From NCBI GenBank assembly GCA_001051155.2, contig JYIP02000008.1, positions 1,054,001 through 1,118,000 of the forward strand: a stretch of DNA of 64,000 nucleotides, read 5' to 3'. Of this stretch, positions 1 through 10,500 are shown piece after piece (the stretch's first letter is position 1; each line of letters starts with the position of its first letter). The notes under the pieces are model-generated. The model was not told where the DNA came from. It did not search any database and saw only the letters and a list, made by a program, of their open reading frames with translations. Source of the DNA: Chrysoporthe austroafricana. Taxonomy: Eukaryota; Ascomycota; Sordariomycetes; Diaporthales; Cryphonectriaceae. Position numbers and translations under genes: made by a program.

Positions 1-2287
1 GGCCGTACGCCTTACCCACAAACAGGTACTAGCCGCCGTCTCCGGCAAGGCCTCAGTGCGCGCACTCCCAGCGGCCGGCTCATTCCTGAACTGGATCGGC
101 CTCGACCATGTCGCGAGTCTCGTCGAGATCCACATCCAGGCACTATGGCTGGGCGTCGACCAGATCCACGCAAGCCCCGGTGTTATCATCTCCTCACCGA
201 AGACCTTTCTGGACCTCCTCAGCCGCCACCACGTCTGCCGAACCTTTGCGCCCAACTTCTTCCTCGCGAAGCTCGTCTCGACGATGGCATCCGAACCGCA
301 AGATACCACCGCCGCTCCGTGGAACCTGGCGAGCCTGACGGTGGTCGCGTCCGGCGGCGAGGCCAACGACGTCAAGACGTGCGTGGCCGCATCTGCGCTA
401 TTCGAGAGCTATGGCGCGCGCTGTAACGTTATCACGCCCGGCTTTGGCATGACGGAGACATGCGCGGGGTCTATCTTCAACCTCGAGTTCCCGGAGTACG
501 ACGTGGCGCACGGCCGCGCAACGGCCAGCCTGGGCAAGTGCATGAAGGGAATCGAGATGCGTGTGACTCTGGCCACGGGCGAGGATGGTCTAAGACTCGC
601 ACCCCCGAACGAGACGGGAAATCTGGAGGTACGCGGCTCTGTCGTCTTTGATGGGTACTATCGCAACCAGATAGCCACAACGGAGGCTTTCCCGTGGCAT
701 GACGGATGGTTCCGCACGGGTGACCAAGCCTATATTGATTCATATGGCAACTTGTGTCTCATCGGCCGGACCAAGGAAGTCGTCAACATCAACGGAGTGA
801 AGATCGTTGCGGCAGACATTGACTCGCTCCTGGAGCAGGCGCTCGGCGACCGAGTCGCCTGTTTTGTTATGTTCCCATCGAGGGCGGCTCATACCGAGCG
901 TATTACAATTGGTTATGTGCCTAAGAGCTGGCCGCATATCGGCTCCGAGATGACTGAGATCGAGCGTCTGGCAGTGCAAGCATGCATCACAGGTGCCTCT
1001 GCTCGTCCAATGATCTTCTGCCTCAGTCCATCGTCAGTCCCATTGATGCCTGTATCGACGCTTGGGAAGATTTCCAGGGCCAAGATGCAGTCCTTGTTCG
1101 AATCTGGGATTTTCGATGAGGACGTCAAACTGTATAACCAGAATCTGCTTGCCTACAAGAAAGAGCGCCAGCTCCAAAGCGGAGCAATTGCAAGCTTGGC
1201 TGAGACTTTGCTCATCGAGGATGTAGCAGAGACTCTTGGCGCTGGCCCTGGCGGAATCGGCGTCGAAAACCTATTCTTCGAGCTGGGCTTCACGTCGATG
1301 GATCTCATCCGCCTGAAGAATCGCATCGACACTCGGCTAGGCATCTCAGTCCCCATCATCACACTTATGAAAAACCCCACCGTTCGTTCGCTGGCTGCGG
1401 CTCTCAACCTAGAGCAGTCTTGCAGAGGAGCGGTCCCTTACGATCCAGTGGTCACCTTCAGGTCTATGGGCTCAAAAGCACCTCTATGGCTTGTGCACCC
1501 TGGTGTGGGGGAGGTGCTGGTCTTCGTCGGGCTGGCACAGCATCTTGCCGACGATGACCGCCCGGTCTACGTACTCCGAGCCCGGGGCTTCGAGCCCGGG
1601 CAAACGGGGTTCCGCGACATCACCGAGGCCGTCGACACGTATATACAAGCTATCCGGCGGCGGCAGCCGCAGGGACCATACGTCCTGGCGGGCTATAGCT
1701 ACGGCACGATGCTCGCCTTTGAGATGTCTAAGCGTCTGAACGCTCTCGACGGCGGCAGCGTGGTGCGTTTCTTGGGTAGCTTTAACCTGCCGCCGCACAT
1801 CAAGACCCGCATGCGCCAACTGAGCTGGAACATGTGCCTCCTACATCTGACCTACTTTCTTGGCCTGACGACTGAGCAGTTCGCCGAGGAGGTGGGGCAG
1901 ACGGACTACCGCGCGCTGGCCCGCGGCGAGGCGCTGGCGTACATCGTGGGCGCAGCGGACGCGGCACGCATGACCGAGCTCGGGCTGGAAGACCGGGCAC
2001 TAGAGCGATGGGCCGATGTTGCCTATGGCCTCCAGAGTATGGCGGTGGATTACGAGCCGGACGGGATGGTGGAACAGATTGACGTGTTCCACGCTGTTCC
2101 GCTCAAGGTGGCGGCGGCGTCGAGGGAGGAGTGGCTCAGTAAGCACTTAAGCAAGTGGCGGGATTTCTCCCGGTCCGAACCTATATTTCACGCGGTCGGA
2201 GGTGCGCATTATACGATGATTGGGCCGGAGCACGTAGTCAGTTTTGCCGCGATCCTGAAGGAGGCATTACGGGCTAGGGGTGTCTAA
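1..2287 (+). CDS. NRPS-like A-T-TE enzyme, 5' truncated by window edge
   Basis: The reading frame is open from nt 2 to the stop at 2287 with no intron needed, so the N-terminus (about 200 residues of the adenylation domain, including the SGSTG-type A3 loop) lies outside the window. The first visible residues (AVRLTHKQ) are those that normally follow A3. The adenylation domain runs to about nt 1130 with GMTET (A5) and GDQAY/GRTKEV (A7/A8) motifs. A carrier domain follows, with the phosphopantetheine serine in GFTSMDL (codon 1295-1297). The C-terminal thioesterase has GYSYG (Ser codon 1697-1699) and a likely catalytic His at 2207-2209. The order A-T-TE without condensation or reductase domain is typical of fungal NRPS-like enzymes that activate a carboxylic acid and release it by thioesterase-catalysed condensation or hydrolysis. 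The substrate cannot be read from sequence. The methyltransferase, P450 and NmrA genes downstream suggest a biosynthetic cluster. Confidence 0.9.
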   Translation, partial: AVRLTHKQVLAAVSGKASVRALPAAGSFLNWIGLDHVASLVEIHIQALWLGVDQIHASPGVIISSPKTFLDLLSRHHVCRTFAPNFFLAKLVSTMASEPQDTTAAPWNLASLTVVASGGEANDVKTCVAASALFESYGARCNVITPGFGMTETCAGSIFNLEFPEYDVAHGRATASLGKCMKGIEMRVTLATGEDGLRLAPPNETGNLEVRGSVVFDGYYRNQIATTEAFPWHDGWFRTGDQAYIDSYGNLCLIGRTKEVVNINGVKIVAADIDSLLEQALGDRVACFVMFPSRAAHTERITIGYVPKSWPHIGSEMTEIERLAVQACITGASARPMIFCLSPSSVPLMPVSTLGKISRAKMQSLFESGIFDEDVKLYNQNLLAYKKERQLQSGAIASLAETLLIEDVAETLGAGPGGIGVENLFFELGFTSMDLIRLKNRIDTRLGISVPIITLMKNPTVRSLAAALNLEQSCRGAVPYDPVVTFRSMGSKAPLWLVHPGVGEVLVFVGLAQHLADDDRPVYVLRARGFEPGQTGFRDITEAVDTYIQAIRRRQPQGPYVLAGYSYGTMLAFEMSKRLNALDGGSVVRFLGSFNLPPHIKTRMRQLSWNMCLLHLTYFLGLTTEQFAEEVGQTDYRALARGEALAYIVGAADAARMTELGLEDRALERWADVAYGLQSMAVDYEPDGMVEQIDVFHAVPLKVAAASREEWLSKHLSKWRDFSRSEPIFHAVGGAHYTMIGPEHVVSFAAILKEALRARGV

Positions 2288-2668
2288 TCTCTTGCCTTTT
2301 TCCCCGGGTCTTTAGATAGTGACCCATACGATGATGAGTACTGGTGCAACTCAGAGGGCCAGCGCACAGCTCATACATGGTGAATGAGCCTTGGGCGTAA
2401 GCTGGATGGTTGCATTTCGGGGTGGCCTCGGTCGTGGGTGTGACAAGCTGAGTGTTCGGTGTGAAGTGAACTCATATCGAATTTTACTCTGTATCTTGCG
2501 TACGTCCGTAGTGAAACATGGACCCCAAATAGGAATCCAAATAGGCCGCGATACCTACATTACGCACTTGTAGGCACCGTGTCACAGATACCTGATAATG
2601 TCATACGCATGTCAGCACGGTGTGCTATTAACCAAACCGACCACTATCCCTGGCACCAAGCCTCTTGA

Positions 2669-2686
2669 TACCTAGGTACCTAGGTA
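2669..2686. promoter_or_regulatory. 18-bp palindrome TACCTAGGTACCTAGGTA
   Basis: A perfect inverted repeat made of two overlapping TACCTAGGTA units, about 150 bp before the methyltransferase ATG. A single TACCTAGGTA lies at 8390-8399, about 60 bp before the NmrA-like start. CCTAGG-containing words also occur elsewhere in the window (for example near 4793, 14702 and 56544), so this may be a common genomic word and not a cluster operator. Confidence 0.35.
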
Positions 2687-2731
2687 CACAGTAGCTGTCT
2701 GCAGCCTATCCCAAAATTCATCATTGGAGCC

Positions 2732-2739
2732 CTATATAA
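2732..2739 (+). promoter_or_regulatory. TATA-like element of the O-methyltransferase gene
   Basis: CTATATAA about 100 bp upstream of the ATG at 2837, a plausible core promoter spacing for a fungal gene. Transcription start data are absent. Confidence 0.4.
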
Positions 2740-2836
2740 TCCACACGTGCAAGAGAGCACAAGCGAGCAGAGTCGCCATAATAGACAGCGATAGGATTCT
2801 AGCATCACAATCATTCCCCTTCAAATTTAGAGTAAA

Positions 2837-4242
2837 ATGGACGTCGTTCTCGACCAAATCAAGCAGCTGGCAGCGACTGCCGACGAGGCAGGTCGTCGGC
2901 TGCTCATAACCTCGCTGAACAAACTTGCCCTGTCGCTAGAGACCCCGAACGACACGATCCACAGATACGGGCACATGGTGAGTCTGCAGCTTCTGCCAGT
3001 CGCCGGCTCACAGTAACTCACTCGGACGCACAGAGACTCCAGACCGCCGCCATCCAGATTGGCTTTGACATGGGACTCTTCCAACTCTTGGCCGACGCGA
3101 ATAGTCCCGTCACGGTGGAGGAAATCTCTCGGAAGACCGGTGCCGATGATCATTTAATGCGTACGTGACTCTCACCTTATCCCGCGCGGTTCGATCTCCC
3201 TAGAAGTTGAATATCTGTTACACAGGTCGCGTCCTGAGATATCTCGCCGCCATTGAGACTATAAATCAGGTCTCGAGAACCAAGTACGCTGCCAACAACG
3301 TCACCAAGAACCTTACCCAGAAAGTCGTCAGAGCTGGGTTGGACCACTAGTGAGTCGCCCTTTGCAGATGTGCATAGGTGATGTGTTCTCACTCATAGCC
3401 GAACAGTTTCCACACCACCGGACCCCAGTACGGCGCCCTGCCTGAGTTTCTCAAGCGCAACGGCTACAAGGATCCCGAGGATGAGCTGCACACGGCCTTT
3501 CAGGATGCCTGGAAGACGGACCTCTCCGCCTTCGCGTGGCTCGGCGAGCAGCCGCAGCACCTCGCGTACTTCAACGATTATATGGCGCTTCGGCGCAAGC
3601 CAGAGCTGTCGTGGCTGACGGTGTATCCCGTCGAGCGCGATACCAATGATTGGGACGCGAAGAACAACGGCGCCGTCTACGTTAACATCGGCGGCGGCAT
3701 CGGCCATCAGTGCGCACAGTTCAAGGAGAAGTACCCGGAGCTGCCAGGCAGGGTGATTTTGCAGGATCTGCCCCATACGATTGGAAAGGCTCTGCAGACG
3801 CCAGGGGTCGAGAGCATGGCGCACAACTTTTTCGAGCCGCAGCCGATCAAGGGTGGGTGAAGATCTTGCTTCTTGGTTCTTTTCTTATTCTTGTGCATAC
3901 GCCGCTAAATCCTTGCCGCCAGACGCCAAGTTCTACTTCCTCCGTGGCGTCCTGCACGACCACCCGCCGCACAAGGTACGTAAGATCCTCGAGCAGACTA
4001 AGGAGGCCATGGGACCGGACTCGGTGCTCTTGATTGACGAGATGATCCTACCGGAGGTGGGGGTCAACCTCAACGCCGCGTCGATCGATATGACCATGCT
4101 CACGGCCCTGGCTGGGATGGAGCGCACCCAGGCACAGTGGCGTGAGACGCTGGGGGCGGTGGGCCTTGAGCTGTTGGAGACGTACATCTATAACCCGAAT
4201 AATTATGAGGGCGCGATGCAAGTGCGCTTGCCCAGGGCCTAA
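2837..4242 (+). CDS. SAM-dependent O-methyltransferase (COMT-like), 5 exons
   Basis: Exons 2837-2977, 3034-3160, 3226-3349, 3407-3852 and 3923-4242 join to 385 residues, normal for fungal class I-like O-methyltransferases. The N-terminal half is the winged-helix dimerisation region (GLFQLLAD; VTVEEISRKTG). The Rossmann domain has the SAM motif VNIGGGIGHQ, with Asn where Asp is usual, then VILQDLPHTI, FFEPQP and the catalytic-His segment LRGVLHDHPP, and it ends with LIDEMILPE and a final strand. Members methylate hydroxyls of aromatic or polyketide products. It follows the NRPS-like gene by about 550 bp on the same strand, so tailoring of that product is inferred. The frame interruptions at 2978, 3161, 3350 and 3853 all carry GT-AG introns of 56-70 bp, so this is not a broken gene. 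Confidence 0.9.
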
Positions 4243-5560
4243 GGCAGCTGTGTTTTGTACCTCTTTGCCTCACACCTCGGCGTACTATGCCTATATAGGC
4301 AGTGGTATACGATCCTCTAGCTAGATCAGTGACTATGTGATGTGAAAGAAAATGATACTTTTCTTTTTTTAAACATACACTTGCTAATTACTTTTTCTGG
4401 ATCCCCATGGTACTCTTGTTTCCTGGTTTTCTGGGCTCCTGCAAGTGAAGACAAATATCGTACGACGTTACACTCATCTCTAGATGATGCAGCTTACAGA
4501 TACGGGCTCTAGATGCGGCAATAAATAGCGAGGCATTTTCCGTTATCTTTGCGCTACGAAGCGACTTCTCTCTTCGGTGGGTATGTTGCAGGATAATTAT
4601 CCCCTAGTTATTGGGATGACATCTCGATACGTCTAAGTATATTGGGATTCGATCAGAATGTACACAGCCATAACGAAGTCCGAGAACGCTGACACAATCC
4701 AACCCCAATTTGTATGCAGTCATCTGAGAAAGGGGAAGGTCGGATTGTGTATATAGTATATCGGTCAGCCCTTGTATCACTCACCTAGGGCGAATATTGG
4801 ACCTTGTGTATCGTAGCATTTGCTCGAATTCAGTTTCTTCTCGCTTCATCAAAACAATATCCACTTAACCCCGGAGCCTTGTTCGTAACACAGTACAAAA
4901 GTCCCTCGCAACGGTATACTTAATGCAGTCAGTAGAATTGTTAGCTAGTCGCTGCAACCAAATATGCAAAGTCATGTTTCATTTTACTTTATCCACCCCA
5001 CTGCCTAATTCATCAGCGGCGGGCAACATCGTATAATTGCATGCTTTGAGTCGTATGCAGATGTAAAGCTGCAAAGCGACTAGCAGAGTTAAAGATTACC
5101 TAACTATGCTGTTTCTCGATGGATAAACGAATTATAGCTTCTAGTGGTTTCGAGCCTGATGGAAGCGTGACTCATTGCTTTAAGAAGTCATTAGCTGAAC
5201 TCGTTTGGGCGTCCTTCCGCTGACACTGTCACGGTCATGTCCTGCGTGCTCGTTCTATGCTATATATACATAATCAGTGTGAAGTCCGCATCCCAAGCTA
5301 TTGTGCATGTGACGTAGCGGTAATGCAGCTGAAGGCTCCCAGCAGCCCCCATCGTGACGGATGATAAACCGCCCGACCTTAAGCAACGAAGCCGGCATGA
5401 TGAACAAGCCGTCCTAGTGTTTGACTTATCTGAATTATCAACTCCCGTCCACCCCCAGCATATCAGCTGGACAAACCCGCCCAGCATACAACCTGACTTG
5501 ATGATTTTTGCTTGTTTCGATATCCGAGACACCGACTTCGTCACCAACAATCCCTGAGCT
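4243..5560. other. AT-rich intergenic region
   Basis: About 1.3 kb between the methyltransferase and the P450. No protein-like frame longer than background was seen. It contains poly-T and poly-A runs near 4360 and a TATA-like CTATATATACA at 5260-5270, about 290 bp before the P450 start. Confidence 0.5.
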
Positions 5561-7217
5561 ATGATATGGGCGGCGCAATTTCTCTTTTTGGCCATTGCGA
5601 TGGCCGGCCTGCTGCTTCTGCAGCTCTTGTTCCAGAGTAGGGAATGGGCGTCGCGGAACAAGGAACTCTGGGCCAAGCTCGACACAGTGGGTGTCCGGCC
5701 CGACAGCGGTGCCTTCGCGTGGGCGTTCGCTATCGCCAAGTCGGTGACGTCGCTGCAGGTCACCATGCGTGAGGGTTACGAGAAGTTCTCCAAGGCGCAG
5801 AATCGCCCTTTCGTGCTGCCCACCATGTGGGTGGGCGGCGGGGCCGTCGTCGTGCTGCCGCCGTCGATGCTGCACCAGCTCAACCGGCCCGCGTCTGAGG
5901 TGACGAGTTTCTTCGCGCTACTCGAGAATGCCCAGTTCCAGTATCTCATGACGGATAAGTCCGTCTGGGGCAACACGCAGATCCACTTCGACGTCGTCCG
6001 CAGGGATCTGGCTCAGAAGAACATGGGCGAGCTGGACCAGATCATGGACGAGGAATGGGCCGACTCCTTCCAGCAGGTCTGGGGAAATGCCAAGGGCGGC
6101 AAGGTTGTCAACGCTTGGGACTCGTGTATCCGGATCATTGCGCGTGTGTCGCTGCGCATCATGGTCGGGCTGCCGGGCTGCCGCAACGAGGATTACCTGG
6201 AGCAGTCGCGGCTGTACGCCCACGCCGTCATTGTCGACGGCGTTCTGATCAACTGCATGCCTCCCGCCCTGAGGCCAATTCTGGGGCCAATCATGGCTTT
6301 AAGGGCCAGATATTATGCGAGAAAGGTCATCAAGCTCCTGATACCTCTGATTGATGAAAGAATTTGCCACTTCAAGGAATGTAAAGGCGAAGACGACCGC
6401 GAGGTAGGCTCAGCCCTGCCCCATATACTCTGTCGAATCTTTTTAGTTCTAACAATATCCTTACTTTCAGGGTGATGTTATCAAGTGGCTGATCGCGAAG
6501 AGCATTGATGCGGGCCCCAAGGAAATGGACCCCCATACAATCGCCCAGCGCATCCTCGCTCTCACGTCCATGTTCGTCTTCGCGATCGGCTGGGTCTTCC
6601 TCCACGCCCTGCTGGACATCCACGACAGCCCAGACCGCGACGAATGGGTGGCAGGCCTCGCGGAGGAGTGTCAGCGTGTCTCGGCCGAGCACCACGGCCT
6701 GGCGACCAAGGACTCGCTCGACTCCCTGCACCGCCTCGACTCGGCCCTGCGCGAGTCAATGCGTGTCTCCGACGTCATGGTGCACATCCTACCGCTAGAC
6801 GTCATGTCAGGCGAGATCGATCTCGGTGACGGGGTCAAGATCACACCGCAGTCGGGCGTGCGCACGGTGTTCCCCGCGCAGATGGTGCACAATGACCCGC
6901 AATGGTACCCAGACCCGGAACGCTTCGACGCCTTCCGCTTCTCACGCGACTTCGAGGGCGCGGAGGAGGCGGCGCAGCAGGGCCGTAAACGGGAGACGAT
7001 GACAACCATCACACCCTCGTACCTTCCCTTCGGCTACGGAAGGCATTCCTGTCCGGGGCGATGGTACGTGGCCCATATGGTGAAGCAGGCGCTGGGCTAC
7101 GTCTTTCTCAACTACAATGTTGAGGTTACAAAGAAGCCGCCTCCCAAGAGAACAGCGATGCTCAACTTCATGCTTCCCCCTGAGGAGGCCCAGATTCAGG
7201 TCACTCGGAAAGCATGA
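5561..7217 (+). CDS. Cytochrome P450 monooxygenase, 2 exons
   Basis: Exons 5561-6403 and 6471-7217 (67-bp intron) give 529 residues, the usual fungal P450 length. Residues 1-22 are a hydrophobic N-terminal anchor, so it should sit in the ER membrane. The K-helix is ESMR, the PERF region is DPERFDAFRF, and the haem loop FGYGRHSCPGR supplies Cys475. The I-helix reads FAIGWVFLHALLDI (about residues 318-331) in place of the canonical (A/G)Gx(D/E)T oxygen-activation motif. It resembles the layout of kaurene-oxidase-like fungal families, which also deviate here (SIHTT-type). It probably hydroxylates or otherwise oxidises the product of the neighbouring NRPS-like enzyme. Substrate unknown. The next gene is convergent and ends 178 bp away. 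Confidence 0.92.
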
Positions 7218-7395
7218 TTTGAGAGTGGAAGTGTCTGGGATCGCTAGCTTGGAATCCATATACAGCGTCCGGGCCGATATGAGAGAGAACTCAGTCAAGA
7301 CATCATTGTAATCACTCATTGAAGCTGATATATATTTCAATATCTAAATGGACTAGCTCAACTAGCGTGATCAAGGTATTGTCTGTGACAAAGTA

Positions 7396-8328
7396 TCAAG
7401 AGTAGGTCGCCTTCACACCCTCCTTCTCCCTCTCCAAGAACTCCTTAAAGGACGTTGGCCGAATCACCGAAGCGATACCCTCAATATCGATAAAATCCGA
7501 CATGTACCTCATCGAAACTTGTGAATTCGTAAACACGTTCGAATTCTTACTGTTCTCCGCGATTTCCTCATCCGCTAAAAAGACCGCCCGGAAACTTCGA
7601 CCTGCCGCCTCCCCCAACAGATCTAGCGTCTCCTGCACCGTCAACATCTCACTCGCTAACCCTATAGTGCGTTCATGAAATCTCTCCGGGTCTCGATAGG
7701 CCGCCGCGGCGATCGCCGCGATGTCGACGTGGTCGATCAGGGCGAGACGCGTGTTGGGCGTCATCGCTGTCGTCCAGGTACCCTTCTCCTTCGGCTCTGG
7801 GTACCGCGCCACCTTGGGCTCCAGGAAGTTTGCCATGAAGAATGACGGGCGCAGGAACGTCCAGTGCTTAAAGCCGCCATCCCGGACGGCCAGCTCGACG
7901 CTCTTCTTGTTGAGAAGGTGCTGGGTCATGAACGAGTCCGGGGAGACGTCCTCCGCCTTGGCCCCTTCCAGTGTAAAGACCCCCATCGAGGTCGACGTGA
8001 TCACCTGGGTGACGCCCGCGGACTTGGCAATCTTGATGATTTTCCTGGCCTGCCGAGGCTCACGGTCCATATCCTTCCAGTCCGGGAGTAGGCAGAGGAA
8101 CAGCTTGTTGCAGCCGGCCATGGCGGCCTCGAGCGCGGCGCTGTCGTCCCAGTCCCCTTGGATGAGCTGCACACCAGCCGCAGTGAGTGACTGTGCCTCT
8201 GGGGATGTGAGGCTGCGTGCTGTCGAGTGGACTGCCCAGTCGAGCTTGCGAAGGTGGTAGGCAAGGGCTCCGCCTTGACTGCCGGTGGCGCCGCAGATGA
8301 ACACGGTGGGGGTGGAAAAGGAGGACAT
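7396..8328 (-). CDS. NmrA-like NAD(P)-binding Rossmann protein
   Basis: Single exon of 310 residues starting at the ATG complement at 8328. The N-terminus VFICGATGSQGG is the GxxGxxG dinucleotide loop of atypical short-chain dehydrogenases. It is followed by GVQLIQGDWDD, LFLCLLPDW, VITSTSMGVF and FLRPSFFMANF, the order seen in NmrA/HSCARG-type and isoflavone-reductase-like proteins. The YxxxK catalytic pair of classical SDRs is not evident, so it may be a redox sensor or a reductase. It is convergent with the P450 and probably belongs to the same cluster, though NmrA-like genes are abundant in fungi and this is an inference. Confidence 0.88.
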   Translation of the reverse strand: MSSFSTPTVFICGATGSQGGALAYHLRKLDWAVHSTARSLTSPEAQSLTAAGVQLIQGDWDDSAALEAAMAGCNKLFLCLLPDWKDMDREPRQARKIIKIAKSAGVTQVITSTSMGVFTLEGAKAEDVSPDSFMTQHLLNKKSVELAVRDGGFKHWTFLRPSFFMANFLEPKVARYPEPKEKGTWTTAMTPNTRLALIDHVDIAAIAAAAYRDPERFHERTIGLASEMLTVQETLDLLGEAAGRSFRAVFLADEEIAENSKNSNVFTNSQVSMRYMSDFIDIEGIASVIRPTSFKEFLEREKEGVKATYS

Positions 8329-9926
8329 AGTATTGGATGGCTGGTGAGCTTGAATTCTGGACAGGAAAATAAGATTCTTGTCCCCAAACTACCTAGGTAG
8401 GGAGTAAGGTATACCATATGAAAGGTAGATGGAGGATGAACGAGGCGAGTGGCTAAGGAGATGCCGCCCTAGCTAAATTATAAGCGGGGATCACTCTTTT
8501 TTGGCCCTGTTCATGCGCTTCTGTTACACTGATTTTATCTTTTGCATATTAAGTATGACAGCGTCGTCAGCGGGCGACCAATTGAATTGAGTATGGAAGC
8601 ATGGGTTGGGAGTAGAGTTACTTATCAAAAGAGAAGAGAAAAAGAATAGCGGCGATAAAGGCAAGCATTTGTAACAATATCGAAAAGGGCAGCGCAGTCC
8701 GTTGCTTCGTCTTTGTGAAAGCGACGATATTGGGTAGATATTTCCCATACTGACACTCCAATCCGCAACACTGTTGCTGCTAGCGTTCCCGTCGTCTGTG
8801 ACGGGTGTGGATGATCTTATTGAAACACACATTCCTAATTTGATAGTTCAGCTGATGGTGCCAAATCGACACCTATTCATCTGTTCTCTCAAGAGTATCT
8901 TCTGGAACCGTGGAACGAAGCCAACCGTTTGGCCAGAGCCCGGCGGATGATAAACTCGTGCCTGCCTAAAACATCTTGGCCTCAAGATTTTCTGCGGTAT
9001 GTGTCTGATGAACCAGCTTCACGAGGGTAAGGCCCAAGTCAAAGCTTCAACTCATTTATATTTTGGCATCTGACTGAGACTCGATGTGCAAAGCGTCGCT
9101 GTGAATTATTGGCTGAAAAGGCGAAGAGCACAGCTTCATCTTAGATGGCGGGCTCGAGGAACCTATCTCTCGACGTCAAATGGCCTCAGCGATAGCATGG
9201 GAGGCGCTTCAACGACAGTATGCGCCGGTCTAGTGGGCTCTGGTGATGACAGAGGGACGATGGTAAGAAGCAGTGGCCTCATTCTTCGATGGATGGCGCA
9301 ATAGTGTGTATGGGCTGCCATCAATGTAGATACCTTCTTGATTTACCATGTTTTCCCATTTTTTTCTACCTGTGGCAGCTAACCAACTTGTGACTGTCCT
9401 GAGGCATATAATCCTGCCCCATGTAATCAATGTGGACTGCACTCCAGAGCATTGGCCAAACCGCCTGCGCCGAGTTTCGCCTTCCCTAACCCGAATTCCC
9501 ATCCAGTGCAGTACTCCTGTAGGTATGTTGTTTGACAGACCTCCACCTGAGACCCCAAGAAGAGCAGACCTGAACGCAGTGCAACACCCGGTAGAGACGC
9601 CTGCCTATTTGCCCCGGAGCCCTCGGTCCGCTCGACATCAGTCCAGCCATTCCAGTCCGCCGGTTCAGTCGAGTCGCAAAATCAAGAGGAGACCAGGGCT
9701 CAGACCAATCGTGAAATGTGACGGCCCTCACGATTGCTGCCAACGTCGCTGATCAAAGATGTTGGGTTGATGTCGATGTGATATGTGGCTAATACGGCGG
9801 CTAAACAACAGAGTTGAGTTCATCAAGGCATGACACCCGAACGAGGCCGTCGCTATGCAGTGGTAGAATGCGAAAAAGGATACGTAAATGGTACAAACAT
9901 CGCAGCCGCTGGGTGCATGCTGCTGT
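8329..9926. other. Intergenic region, cluster boundary
   Basis: About 1.6 kb between the NmrA-like start and the CKS1 stop. It includes TACCTAGGTA at 8390-8399. An ATG-started 134-codon frame at 9348-9752 has no recognisable family and unusual composition, so it is not called. This is the likely right border of the metabolite cluster because all genes to the right are conserved housekeeping genes. Confidence 0.5.
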
Positions 9927-10500
9927 TCATTGAGCGGGGGGTTGGTAGTTGAGTGGACGCCTGGCTCCTGGGTCAGCTTGTCTTGCGCAGTAGCCCGGAA
10001 AGGAGGGGCAGACGTACTTGAAGAGCAGAATGTGTGGCTCGGGTTCGTGAACTTCGTAGTGCTCCCAACCAAGACTCTGCCAGCGATAACTATTAGCAAC
10101 CTTCACAATGCTCTCGGCGCGGGCCCACCCTTCTGGGTGATTTGTCGCGTGAGACGCGTTCGTACCTGAGTGATGCCCATTGACCGCCACTCGTCTTCCC
10201 ACAACAGCTTCAGGGTTCCCTTGGACGAGTCGAAATATTCCTTGGGTATGACCTTGAGCATGGCTTTCGGTAGCTGGACGTGCCGGTATTCGAACTCGTT
10301 ATCGGAGTAACTGTGGGAAACGATCTGTCAGCAAGGCGCGGGCGCGGGCGCAAGGGGATTTATCACGCGACATACCGCGAAGAGTAGTGGATGGCTTCAA
10401 GAAACTCCTCCAGGCGGGCGCGCTCGTTGTCGGTCAGTGCGCGGGGCTTTGCGTTGCGACGCGACGTGTCAATGCCCATGTCGTAGCCTGGGGAAGACAT
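9927..10500 (-). CDS. CKS1: Cyclin-dependent kinase regulatory subunit Cks1/Suc1
   Basis: Four exons read from the complement: 10500-10376, 10310-10166, 10076-10018 and 9960-9927, total 120 residues. The fold is recognisable throughout: [46 protein letters not shown] and the hinge [10 protein letters not shown], the strand-exchange segment typical of all Cks proteins. It ends [10 protein letters not shown]. Cks1 binds CDK1 and phosphosubstrates and promotes multisite phosphorylation in the nucleus. The N-terminal 25 residues are a fungal extension. Introns are 65, 89 and 57 bp. It is divergent from the RSC4-like gene across a roughly 970-bp shared upstream region. Confidence 0.95.

Larger units (their letters stand above)
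2288..2836. other. Intergenic: NRPS-like 3' flank and O-methyltransferase promoter
   Basis: No coding frame is supported here. It holds an 18-bp perfect palindrome (2669-2686) and a TATA-like element (2732-2739) upstream of the methyltransferase start. Confidence 0.6.

Noticed and set aside
9348..9752. 134-codon ATG-started frame left of CKS1
   Set aside because: Pro/Arg/Ser-rich tail, overlapping frames of similar size on the other strand, no recognisable family.
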